Positions 1 to 9,801 of a stretch of 64,000 nt of DNA are shown piece by piece. The position numbers and the translations under genes were made by a program. The DNA is from Selaginella tamariscina. Taxonomy: Eukaryota > Streptophyta > Lycopodiopsida > Selaginellales > Selaginellaceae. The DNA lies in the NCBI GenBank assembly GCA_003024785.1, contig PUQB01000458.1, positions 1 to 64,000 of the forward strand, in the 5' to 3' direction. Numbering within the stretch: position 1 is the stretch's first letter; every line of letters begins with the position of its first letter. The notes under the pieces are model-generated. The model did not search any database, was not told the DNA's origin, and saw nothing but the letters and a program-made list of their open reading frames with translations.

Positions 1-450
1 CTGACGTATATTGCCTTCAATCATCATCCAGACATCAAGCATATTGATACTGTTCGAGCTTACACATTTGGTGCCTTGTATTTTGTAGAGGTACTGTGGT
101 GTGTGTGTGTGCGGCGCGTGCTTACGAGAGACACTCAATTATATAGAGGTATACAATAACTTAAGAGCTTAGTCCTGTTTAGTTCATTTAGTGCTAAAGA
201 GTTTATTGGTATATATAACATATTTGCTAACACATACCCCCCACACACACACGCACACGCATATCATATTATAAAGGTTGGAATAGAGTTGCCAGAGAAT
301 ATGCCACTGCGAGACGCTCATGATATTGGGCATACATTACAAAGAAAGTTTGAAGCTCTGCCTGAGGTGGAGAGAGCCTTTGTTCAACTTGAACATGATT
401 ATAGGAATAGGTCCCAGCATCAACGTGGTTTGGTTATTATGGATCAATAA
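1..450 (+). CDS. Metal tolerance protein (Mn-CDF family), 3' end only
   Basis: This is the C-terminal part of a cation diffusion facilitator of the plant MTP8-11 (Mn-CDF) type; such proteins export or sequester Mn2+ in exchange for protons at endomembranes. Two exons are seen: 1-90, which opens in frame at the window edge, and 277-450, which ends with TAA. The intron runs from GT at 91 to AG at 276. The protein matches the cytosolic C-terminal domain: a [11 protein letters not shown] core, then the VGIELPE strand and the [14 protein letters not shown] strand. The frame is intact across both exons. The last residues ([13 protein letters not shown]) differ from the neighbouring MTP gene at 716-3093, which faces it tail to tail with 265 bp between the stop codons. 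The membrane part lies outside the window. The family is clear; the exact MTP number is not. Confidence 0.85.
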
Positions 451-715
451 ATATTTACAACCTGATTATAAAAATTGTGTAGTATATTATTAATATAGTT
501 TGTCGAATTTTTTAGATATAATTAATTAAACATTTAAAATTGCATTCCCTCGTTCTCTTACACTCGCAAAAAACACACACACGCACAGAAGCCTCACTAG
601 ACTTTAGTTATATCCTACAATGCATGGTGTGTGTGTGTGTGTGTGTGGAGAGAGAGAGAGAGAGAGACGTATATTCAACCACTTCTGGCCATCATCACAT
701 ATAAGAGAGAAAAGC
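451..715. other. Convergent intergenic spacer
   Basis: AT-rich spacer shared by the 3' ends of the two facing MTP genes. It holds a compound (GT)n(GA)n microsatellite at about 631-666. No gene was seen. A decayed copy of its first ~40 bases follows the MTP fragment at 31.8 kb. Confidence 0.6.
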
Positions 716-900
716 TTAATCACGGATGAAATTGCTTTTCTGGTGTTCTGGCTTGTGAGTGCATTCAAAGTCTAAATGAACAAATGCACGTTCTACCTCT
801 GGAAGTGCTTCGATCTTGTCTTGTAGGGACTGTCCTATGTCGTGCGCTTCCCTCAGCGGCATCGTCTCCGGTAGTTGTATATCTACCTGCTAAAATATAT

Positions 901-962
<62 letters not shown>

Positions 963-992
963 ATATATATATATTATATATATATATATATA

Positions 993-1024
<32 letters not shown>

Positions 1025-1246
1025 CAAACCTCAACGAAGAAGAGAGATCCAAATGTATAAGCTCGAACTGTGTCAATGTGCTGAATCTCACGGTGGTGAT
1101 TAAAAGCCATGTAAGTCAGCTTTTGTAAAACCTCCGGCGGTGCAGATTTTCCAATCAATGAAACTACAAACAAATCAAAGTAATTAGTGAATGTGCACAC
1201 ACGCACACACATACACATATACATACATATATATATACATATATAC

Positions 1247-1296
<50 letters not shown>

Positions 1297-3093
1297 GCGC
1301 GTGTGTAGATATCTTGTATGTATGTAAATATTTACATACATATATGTATATGTATATATGTACATGTATATGTATATGTTACCTGCGTTTTCAAATACTG
1401 TTTTTGACCAGTTTGTAATAGTGTATATCGCCAAAAGAATGGCACCAATGGGATCGAGCCACCAGTAAAAACGATCTGCTAACAGTGCAGCTGCTAAACC
1501 AACCACGTTCGTAATCACATCAAATTGATGGTCCTGTATACACACACACATAAGTGTGTATTAAAAATTAATTATTTATTGAATAAACTAAACTATTTAT
1601 ACTAATATTTATATTATTACATTCATAAAACTTAAACTTACCATAGCATAAGCTCGAATAATTTCATTTTTGAAATTACTACAGTAAATATAGAGTCCAA
1701 GTTTTACCACAATAGCAATTCCCATAATGATGACCATCCAAATCCGCTGTGAGTTATCCAAGTGACTCTCCGGTTTACCATTTAACAATTGTTTCATACC
1801 CTCTATAAGCACCTGTAACCCTACATTATAAAATATTAACAAAATTAATTAATTAATTATAACATAAAACAGTAAATGTAAATATTAACAAATAAAAAAA
1901 TTAATTAATTAATTAATTAAATTAAAACTTACCAAGAGTTGCCATAACAGCTGCAAATACAACAATACCAACAGGTTGAACCCTTAGTTTTCCAATGGGA
2001 TAGTTGTATATATCTGTTTCTTCATTGTCCATTGTGTAAACCATAATATCCCCCCTGCCAACAAATCCAACAAAGAGTCCAATGTAGATGCAGCAATTGC
2101 TAGAGATCCACTAGCTACTGTTGCATAAACCTGTATATAAACCATATACATTTTAATTAAGTTCAATATTAAATTTTAATTAAATTTCTTAAATAATTTT
2201 TACACATGATTAAATAATAAAACTAGAGAAAATTATATTTATATCCCTGAAATTTATCATATTTACATATATATCCCTGTAAGTTTCCTCTAAAAGTTAT
2301 AAATTTACATATATACCCTTTAAAAACTTCAATCGTAATATTTTAACTTTTAAAATAACAATATAACTAAAAATATATTTTTAATTCATAATATATTAAG
2401 TGTTAAATGTCAAAAATTATCATAGTACAAATATTTTTAAAATAATTATATTATATTATGATATATACGTTTAATATTTTGTATTTTGGACCTAAATATA
2501 ATAAAGAACAAATTAATTATAAATTTTTATTGATTTTTTAAAAATATTTTTTTATTTTAAATTTATGAAGTTTTAAATTGAAGTTTCAGGGGTATATATA
2601 TAAATATGATAAATTTAAGGGGTAATTTTCGTAATAATTAAACTATAATTAACTAACCTTAAGTGCAAGTAAGAGAATATTCCAGAGATTCGAGCAATTG
2701 ACAGCGAGGGCCTCATGGTCTGCCTGCTTCTGTTTCTGTTCATCCAGTGCAAGTCCCAGCTGGCTCAACGCATCGACTTCCTCAAACATTGCAATCGCTT
2801 CTCTTTGCTTCTTATTATACTCACGAATTCCTATTAAAAGAATTAATTAATTAATTAATTAATAATTAAATAATAAAATTAAATAATTATTTTTAGCTAA
2901 TAATTATGACCTTCATTTTCAATACTAGTATCAAAAGCCCCTTCATGATGATAAGATTTAATAAGATTGAACTGCCACTTCCCGGACAGTTTCCTCAGAC
3001 TAGGAAATCTCTACTAGACCTCCTACTACTACTCTGTTCAGTATTGCTTACTTCGTCTAACAAAGGGCAGCAATCTCCCCCTTCTTCTTCCAT
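716..3093 (-). CDS. Metal tolerance protein (Mn-CDF family), frame disrupted
   Basis: Second MTP8-11-type Mn transporter. Exons on the minus strand, in coding order: 2911-3093, 2658-2830, 1933-2130, 1642-1820, 1383-1533, 1030-1163, 716-886; all introns are GT-AG. The DSLLD motif in TM2 and the DHQFD motif in TM5 are the two DxxxD metal sites of Mn-CDFs, as opposed to the HxxxD of Zn-CDFs. The [12 protein letters not shown] loop, the [10 protein letters not shown] membrane segment and the C-terminal strands VDIQLPE and [14 protein letters not shown] are all present. Two places need a one-base correction to stay in frame: in the first exon, just before SLRKLSGKW, and near 2020, between QWTMK and ETDIYNYP. 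The start ATG at 3091-3093 lies in the N-terminal acidic segment. This is either a recent pseudogene or the result of consensus errors; the second looks likelier because other housekeeping genes here show the same pattern. Confidence 0.82.
903..1024. repeat. Compound microsatellite (TC)n(TA)n(TG)n
   Basis: About 26 TC units at 903-956, then a TA run, then a TG run, filling the last intron of the minus-strand MTP gene. In the transcribed sense the order is CA, TA, GA towards the acceptor. Confidence 0.95.
2219..2637. mobile_element. Candidate MITE with ~58-bp terminal inverted repeats
   Basis: The ends at about 2223-2285 and 2580-2637 are imperfect inverted repeats of one another. They share the words AAATTTATCATATTTA, ATATAT and CCCTGAAA in opposite orientation. 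The interior is about 300 bp of AT-rich DNA without coding sequence. The element sits inside the intron at 2131-2657 of the MTP gene. Size, structure and intronic position fit a non-autonomous DNA transposon. I could not fix a target-site duplication, so the family is open. Confidence 0.55.
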
Positions 3094-3853
3094 ATCTAGG
3101 GCTTGTAATTTCAATTAATTCATTAATTAAATTCAATGTACTAGTGACTCTAAATTCAAGGAGGAATATAAGGACATACGTAAGACAAAAGAGTACCTTT
3201 CTACCACCATCATGACACACATATTATATAATATATATATATATATTATATAAAAAAATGCAGATTAATCGTATACACATATTCATATGTATGTAGAACA
3301 GATATATGTGTACCATGGTTCGGTGAGGAAGAGTCCTGGAACGCCTGATCAGATAGCGTGTCGTAGTACTGGAAACGCGAAAGCTTACATATGACTGAGT
3401 GCTGTAGGGCGGTACCAATGTCTGCATCGCAACCGCCTCCACCCCGCCGGCGGCACACTATTGGAACCTCTCTGTCGTCCTTACTGCATTCGCTTAGGAG
3501 TGGCGACTCCATTCTCCTGTGCGTGTACTAAATGAACAATTAAATCAACACTAAAATAGGAGTGCTTTAGCAGAGAAGAATATTCCTCTACATGCAGAGG
3601 ATCCGAAACGCTCCTCGAGTGGAGAGATCGCTCGCATGAGCACGTGGAGTCCATGCTTTCGCCATGTATTACTCTATTCCTATACAACAGCTATCAATTT
3701 TTTGCCTGTTTTCTTTCGCCGTCTACTAATTATTGTAATAAACTATAATGATCAACGGCTGTGATTCAGGATGTTTAGCTAATAAATATGGCATTTAAAT
3801 TTTATAATAAATAGGAAGATGTGTTTTAGTGTCCAATTCACTTAGTTTTCACC
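3094..3853. other. Intergenic region between MTP and PAG1
   Basis: Upstream region of the minus-strand MTP gene and downstream region of PAG1. Apart from the possible exon at 3315-3512 I see only AT-rich sequence, a TA run at about 3221-3250 and short spurious frames. Confidence 0.5.
3315..3512 (-). CDS. Hypothetical coding exon upstream of the MTP gene
   Basis: A GC-richer minus-strand stretch opens with ATG at 3510-3512 (MESPLLSEC...), contains a Gly/Arg patch, and ends at a plausible GT donor (GTACAC) near 3314. The segment FQYYDTLSDQAF loosely recalls the EYY..QF..L motif found N-terminal to TM1 in MTP proteins. It could therefore be a first exon of another transcript of the MTP gene, or a remnant of a third copy. 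No similarity is strong enough to name it. Confidence 0.3.
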
Positions 3854-5132
3854 TCAATCAGCCTCCATATCCTCCTCCTGTGCAGCTTTTGCGCGGCCTT
3901 GGCAGCTTCTAACAGGTCTGTAGGCACCTGTAAAGAAATAACAAGTCTTAACACTGTATGTGTCTGTGTGGTTTCATATCGTTCACAATATACACATGGT
4001 CGTTATTCTGGTTATGATGTGTGTGTGTGCGCGTGTGCGTGTGGTTGTGTGATAATGATACCTTTTGGTGCTCCTTGTTAGACTCGTCACAAATCCAACT
4101 CATTTCCAGCTCAAACGATTTGTCTTTGGCTTCATCATGTACTGCATATATTCTGCAATATAAGACCACGGTTACACACACAAACACCTCCCTGCGGGGA
4201 CTGCCCCCGAAACGCCGGAAACAAGCCTATTAGTAGTTAGGTGGATGGAGATTAAATCCCCCCAATATCATCCCACACACAGACACATGCACGCACCATG
4301 CACACACAACGTACATCTTGGCTACAGCAACAACAGCCTCTTTGCAAGTCATCTCAGTCAACTTGAGCTTCTCGATCTCACTGTAAGGAAATTTAATGAT
4401 ATTACGATATGCATTTATATATATCCGTATGTTATTTAGAGATTTTCTTACGTTTTTTGCTGCTTGCCGACCTTTTCCCACCGCTGCTCCAAAGTAACGC
4501 TGTGTAAAACTAAATGTTAATACATACATGTATACCTCGACATATGTACACATATATCTTAGTCCACTTACGTAAGAACACAGATGCTTCAATCATATAC
4601 AGCTGAGGGCCATCTCTGTCATATCCACCAAGAATAACTGAAGTCCCAAACGGCCTATACATGAAAAATATACAATAAGATGATATGTGTGTGTATAAGC
4701 AAATAAGGAAGTATGGATTACCTCAGCCACCAGTAAAGTGTACAGAGATGCACATAGCTTGCAACACGTTCACAGAGCTCCTTTGTCGGAATTTCTTCAC
4801 CATAAAAGCTGAAATGGAGAAGATAAGCTATTAAATTTCAACATCGAACAAGTATTACCTGAGATAGTTCTTTGCCTCTGATCTTGCACGACTGACTATT
4901 TGCCTTCCATCCGCCGAAAGCCCAGCTATAGCCTTACATAGTGTATGTATATATAAAGCATCATATATGTGTGTGTGTGTGTGCACTAAGTATCTTGCGC
5001 TTACCATTCCGCATGTTGGTGTACATGGTGAATTCTCTTGTTCGATCCTTCAACGAGCATCTTTGACGGTGTCAGCTTCTCCGTTGCCTGTTTTGCTAAA
5101 TAAGTATTTACATATATAAATGTATACATAGA

Positions 5133-5207
<75 letters not shown>

Positions 5208-5524
5208 ATATGACATACCATCACCACACCATCTTTGCAGACGACTCCAATAGCAGTTCTACAAAAACAATTAACGAAATTAAAACCCCAAATAGCTAAA
5301 ATGAATATAAAAATAACCCAGATAGCAGAGAGAGAGAGAGAGAGAGAGAGAGAGTTACCCGCTATTGTCGTTTACTTGCATACTCTGTCTGGAAGACGCG
5401 CCCATCTGGGTGTTTTGACAGACAAATCGTACTGCAAATGAAGGAGTGAGGCTGTGAGAGAGAGACACAGAGAGATCTACAGTTAAATACAAATACGACT
5501 TACCCCGGTGCCGATGCTGCTCAT
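3854..5524 (-). CDS. PAG1: 20S proteasome subunit alpha type-3 (alpha-7, PAG1), several one-base frame breaks
   Basis: Structural alpha-ring subunit of the 20S proteasome. Eleven exons in coding order: 5504-5524, 5359-5431, 5219-5258, 5005-5087, 4859-4932, 4722-4808, 4572-4654, 4452-4499, 4315-4380, 4062-4152, 3854-3927. Diagnostic segments are MSSIGTG then YDLSV, PDGRVFQTEYA, KDGVVM, GLSADGRQIVSRA, ERVASYVHLCTLYWWL, RPFG then ILGGYDRDGPQLY, RYFGAAVGKGRQAAK, and the acidic tail AQEEDMEAD. The summed exon length (740 nt) is close to the ~750 nt of the plant gene. The frame is broken by small indels: a few bases are lost at SVKT/PDGR, and further breaks lie at HAGM, before RYFG, in a run of six A at QAAK, and before the acidic tail. 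Protein conservation around each break is high, so sequence error or a very young pseudogene are both possible. Confidence 0.88.
5133..5211. repeat. Compound microsatellite (AC)n(AT)n
   Basis: About 19 AC units followed by an AT run, inside the intron between PAG1 exons 3 and 4. Confidence 0.9.
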
Positions 5525-5537
5525 TGCTGCCCTCTGA

Positions 5538-5575
5538 AATTAGGGTTTATGCAAACCCGCCCTAACTCAAAAAAT
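5538..5575. promoter_or_regulatory. Telo-box-like motif upstream of PAG1
   Basis: TTAGGGTTTA lies about 15 bp upstream of the PAG1 start, followed by GCAAACCCGCCCTAAC. Telo-box motifs (AAACCCTAA) are common in promoters of plant housekeeping and translation genes. The position fits the 5' UTR or core promoter of the minus-strand gene. Confidence 0.5.
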
Positions 5576-5849
5576 TGATTTCTTTGAGTATCATACTTTA
5601 ACCCTTAATCAACGTATATAATACCAATTTTTTCAATTATTATTACATGTAACTTTAAAACAAACTTAAAATTTTTTGACGCTACATATATAACATGGAT
5701 ACATAATCCAGCTCTCTACATATATATCAATGTTATTACATGATATTATACATGTATGCACGCATAGTATGTGTGTTGCATGTATGTATGAAAAGAAAAA
5801 CAACTTAAAACTGTTATATTTGCACAGATTAACACATTATTATGGGTCA

Positions 5850-6567
5850 TCACATAAGCCTATTTCTCCACCTCATTCCACTTCTTCTGCCACCTATAAT
5901 ACGTCTCATATAAAAAGCCTGAAAATGCACGAGTGCTATGAGTATACTCTATAGATAGATGATATGAATATATATATGTATATATGATGTATGTGTGTGT
6001 CCACATATAATAGACTTATGTACTGTACAGACACACAGGGTTTAGAGAGAGAGAGGGAGAGAGAGATTTACCAACACCAAGCACAACAATGATCGCATCT
6101 CCAACCATAGACATCTTCTTGGCAGTCGGCTTCGAGCTTTTGAAGGGTGCTAGAGCCGGATCCTCAGCTAAAGCTGAAATAACACCGTGTGTGTGTGTGT
6201 GAGTGAGAGAGAGATGTGTATGTGTGTGCATCTATGTATCAGTGTCGATATATATAAGCATGCATAGAGCAGATCATGATTTTCAACGTACAATTTATAA
6301 TAATATATATAACTAACATATATAGTTCAACAGTTCAATAAAGTTTTATTTGGTTTAACAGATGAATACAACCATGTTATATTATCATACGATTGACCAT
6401 AATGTGTGTATGTGTGTGTTGTTTTATTCACGTATGTGTGGGTATGTTTCAGTTGTGTAATAAATTACACGAGCACGTTTTATAAGTGATTCAGATATAG
6501 TTTAACAGTTCATTAAGTTTTACGTGGTTAGAAATATCTAAAAACGCATTGAATAGATTAGAAATTT

Positions 6568-6628
<61 letters not shown>

Positions 6629-6759
6629 AAAAGCACATTTTGTACCTCGATTTCGCGTTTACCGAAAAGCCGATGAGCCGACCGCTCCTGCACTGTCCAT
6701 GGATTGGATCGGACAACAGAGATCCGACGCCCAGCTACGGCGGCCTTGAGCGACTGCAT
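5850..6759 (-). CDS. Small predicted protein with one hydrophobic segment, unrecognised
   Basis: Three exons are inferred: 6646-6759 (ATG at 6757-6759), 6072-6173 and about 5850-5893. The first encodes a basic, Arg-rich N-terminus (MQSLKAAVAGRRISVVRSN, then a basic stretch ending KREIE) that resembles a mitochondrial targeting peptide. The second encodes PTAKKMSMVGDAIIVVLGVG, a short hydrophobic stretch that could cross a membrane once. The end is uncertain: one frame gives a basic tail, another gives WQKKWNEVEK. The exon 1 to exon 2 junction is one base out of phase, as in neighbouring genes. Intron 1 contains (CT)n(TA)n right after its donor. I do not recognise the family; a small inner-mitochondrial-membrane protein is a guess. 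Confidence 0.45.
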
Positions 6760-7119
6760 ACCTCCACAAGAACCCTAGTCCTCCAAATGTTTAGGGCTCT
6801 TACAGAACATATTGTAATGATATATATGAATGATACAGTATTAAAAATTTTAATTCTACGCAATTTGCATTAAATATTCTTAATATATTCTAAGAATTTA
6901 ATTATAATTTATATTTTATAGAGTAAACTAAAGTCTATGTTTATTATAGTACGAATAAATTTATATTATATTAGTTTATAAGTGTTTTCTACCAGCGACG
7001 GTGTCCGAAGTATTTTGTTTTATGTTATTTAGATTTAAAATATTAATTATAAATCGAAAATCTCTAAATGACAACATAAAATATCATTTAACATTGTTGT
7101 TTATATAAAAGATAATATA

Positions 7120-7152
<33 letters not shown>

Positions 7153-7544
7153 AAGTTAATATTGTCATAACTCAATAAAATAGAAACTTTATTTATAACT
7201 AATTACTATTTTTCTCTCTATATATTTTCGAAAGTATGTATATTATACTCCCTTTGGAGTGATAAGTATGTCCAAATCTTGAACAATTTAATACCAATTT
7301 TTGTTCATTTATATATAAAATATTAAATAAATTTTTATTATTTTCTTAATGTCTTTATTTAAACTTGTAATTTTAGTCAAATTCTTTTATGTTTTTCTTT
7401 AAATTTTGTTTATTATTCTTTAAATTTTGTTTATTTTAATATATTTTCACTACGGTAATACAGCATAATAATCTTGCATACAACGCTCACATTAAATGAC
7501 ATAAAAGGACAGAGGCGTGTGTGTATGTAAAACGTACTCTAGAT
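6760..7544. other. Intergenic AT-rich spacer
   Basis: Upstream of the small gene and downstream of the AT-hook gene. It has a telo-box-like AACCCTAG near 6770 and a (GTAT)n run at 7126-7150. No gene was seen. Confidence 0.5.
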
Positions 7545-7861
7545 CTACATGCATACACTGTTGATCTTCTTACTCTTGTTCTTGCTCCCTTTGGGACGTC
7601 CCCTCCTACGTGTCACATTGTTGGTGTCCACGTCCTTGTGAGGCATGCACGTGTCTTGCTGTGGTGTGCCGGCGTCCTTGTGTACTGCCACGTCATCTAC
7701 CTCCTCCAGTTCGGCTTCGGCTTCGAACCATTCGTCATCCCCCATCTTCATTTTTGTGTGTGCCTCCTCCATTGTTGACGTGTCCTCGTACCACACTTTC
7801 TTCTTCTTGTTCTTGCTCCCTTTTGCCTTCCCCTCTTCCTCTTCGTGGTTTCCGTCGTCAT
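7545..7861 (-). CDS. Small acidic protein flanked by two AT-hooks
   Basis: A single-exon gene of about 105 codons. It has an AT-hook near each end: KRKRGR followed by KGSKNKKKK close to the start, and RRRGRPKGSKNKSKK close to the C-terminus. Between them is an acidic segment (DDEWFEAEAELEEVDD). AT-hooks bind the minor groove of AT-rich DNA, so a chromatin architectural role is likely. The start chosen is ATG at 7859-7861 (MTTETTKRKRG). One base appears missing in the first hook near 7826 (the Pro codon of GRPKG), which puts the hook out of frame with the rest. The second hook and the acidic part read through intact to TAG at 7545-7547. The 5' end is repeated in inverted orientation just upstream. 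Confidence 0.6.
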
Positions 7862-8001
7862 CGCATCACTGCACATAAACTCACGCTACTTAACACACAC
7901 ACTTAGTGTGAGCGTGTGTATGTGTGTGTTAAGTAGCGTGAGTTTTTGTGATGACCACAGAAACCACAAAGAGGAAGAGGGGAGCAAAAAACAAGCTCTA
8001 A
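7800..8001. repeat. Inverted duplication of the AT-hook gene start
   Basis: The plus-strand arm, about 7927-7996, reads GTTAAGTAGCGTGAGTTT, then an ATGAC start with GAAACCACAAAGAGGAAGAGG. The minus-strand arm, about 7800-7906, carries the same words at the start of the AT-hook gene. The loop between them is about 15-20 bp and rich in GT. The arms differ by small deletions and substitutions, so the duplication is not brand new. Confidence 0.75.
7951..8001 (+). pseudogene. Inverted partial copy of the AT-hook gene start (16-codon frame)
   Basis: The plus-strand frame ATG 7951 to TAA 7999-8001 encodes MTTETTKRKRGAKNKL, which is the N-terminus and shortened first AT-hook of the gene on the opposite strand. 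The part corresponding to GRPKG is lost by an in-frame deletion. It is a gene fragment with no evidence of function, although the frame is open and it sits head to head with its parent. Confidence 0.6.
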
Positions 8002-8098
8002 GTGTGTGTGTGTGTTTGTGCGCGCACGCTTGTGTGTTGTGTGTGTGAGAGAGAGAGAGAGAGAACGCATTACAGCCGAGCTTCGTCCAATTCAGATA

Positions 8099-9292
8099 TT
8101 AAGTTTCCCAGTGTAATGCTTGAAATGGTTTCCCAGAAGTGGAAGCATCGGCATCAGCATTGTCTCCAGTCTGTACATTAAGTATTATTGAAAATATGTA
8201 TACCAAAAGGTAAACATAGTATATAGTTTATAGTTAATGAATGTATTATGAACAATATTATACACATAAATTAGACTACAATAAAGCATTAAATTATCTA
8301 TATTATACAAAATGGTGATCAAGTATATTTTACATTTACATTTCTAAAATGTATTCCAATTTAAATTGTGTGATTTTTGAAATATATAGTCAAATCCATA
8401 TGCCGAAACTACAGTGTTATATGTATGCACACACACACACACACACACACACGAATATATACATTCATATGGATACAGCATATAAGGCAGTACACACACA
8501 TGGATATACATAATAAATCCATTGTAAACTATATACTCTGTTTACCTTTTGATATGTGAATATAGAGACATATATTCATATGGATACCGCATATACGGCC
8601 ACACACACACACACAATAAATCCATTGCCACAAACTTCAAACGCTATCTATAAGCTATATACTATATATATCTTTGATATGTGAATAGAAACATATATTC
8701 ATATGGATACCGCACACGCACACGCACGCACACACGTTACCTTGTTTGACGCAAGCAAAGACCTGAGGAGCTTCAAAGGAGGCTGGTTCTTCATTCTCTG
8801 CATAACAAACTTGTAAACACATCTCCCACACACGCCTTTGTCGTATTTCACTTCAGTAACCAGGTATAAACCATCGTAGCTGTATAAAACACCACATGGA
8901 ACAAGCTCCTTGCCCCTGTATCCTCTAATGAGTCTCACGGGTGTGTGCATCTTGTAGCTATTTTTAATCCCAGGTTCCCCCTCACTTTCTCCTGGTCGAT
9001 TGCTGCACCTTGCCCAGAATATACCACCCTGTCACCCTTGTCCTCGTTGTCTGAATATCCCGCCGATACCATCATCACCACCGCAACCGCCACCTGTCCA
9101 CACACGTACATGTCATTGTGTATACTGTGTGTATGCACGCTGTATCTTTTGTATAAACGAAGATCAATCAATGTAGATGTTTTTGTGTGCCTGGTGCATG
9201 TGTCTCTCCCTCTCTCTCTTTCCCTCTCTCCCTCTCTCTCTCTCCTTCTCCCTCTCTCTCTCTCCCTCTCCCTCCCTCTCTCTCTCCTCTCC

Positions 9293-9354
<62 letters not shown>

Positions 9355-9406
9355 ACATATGTGTGCGTGTATCTGTGTGTCCATGTGTAGTTGCATTATA
9401 AGAGGA

Positions 9407-9442
<36 letters not shown>

Positions 9443-9736
9443 TACCTGGGTGGATTCAAGTTGGTTGCATTCTCGTACATCAATCCCAGCCATTGGATGA
9501 CGGTGAAGGCCAACCATGCGCATTTCCGCGCGGTTTATAAAAGTATCTCCTACTTCTACACCGGGAATATTTCCAATCAGCGTCTGGAGCTTCTCCTGGT
9601 TAATAAAACGCCCTTCCTTCTCATATCTTATCATAACTTGCCAATCGGGCCTTCGTGTACTTCCACCTCTGGCCTCTCTCACAAAGTCCTCTCGGTAGCT
9701 GTGAACGTAAGAGAGTAATATTTTCTATAATTAGAT

Positions 9737-9801
<65 letters not shown>

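Noticed and set aside
883-1551. 222-codon minus-strand frame spanning MTP exons and repeats
   Set aside because: It runs through two introns made of CA, TA and GA repeats; only the parts at 1030-1163 and 1383-1533 are conserved exons.
5533-5575. AACCCTAA words considered as interstitial telomere sequence
   Set aside because: Single or few copies just upstream of start codons fit promoter telo-boxes, not telomere arrays.
8945-9718. 257-codon plus-strand frame over the SRA region
   Set aside because: Shadow frame made mostly of Ser-Leu and Val-Cys dipeptides from CT and GT repeats, antisense to the SRA exons.
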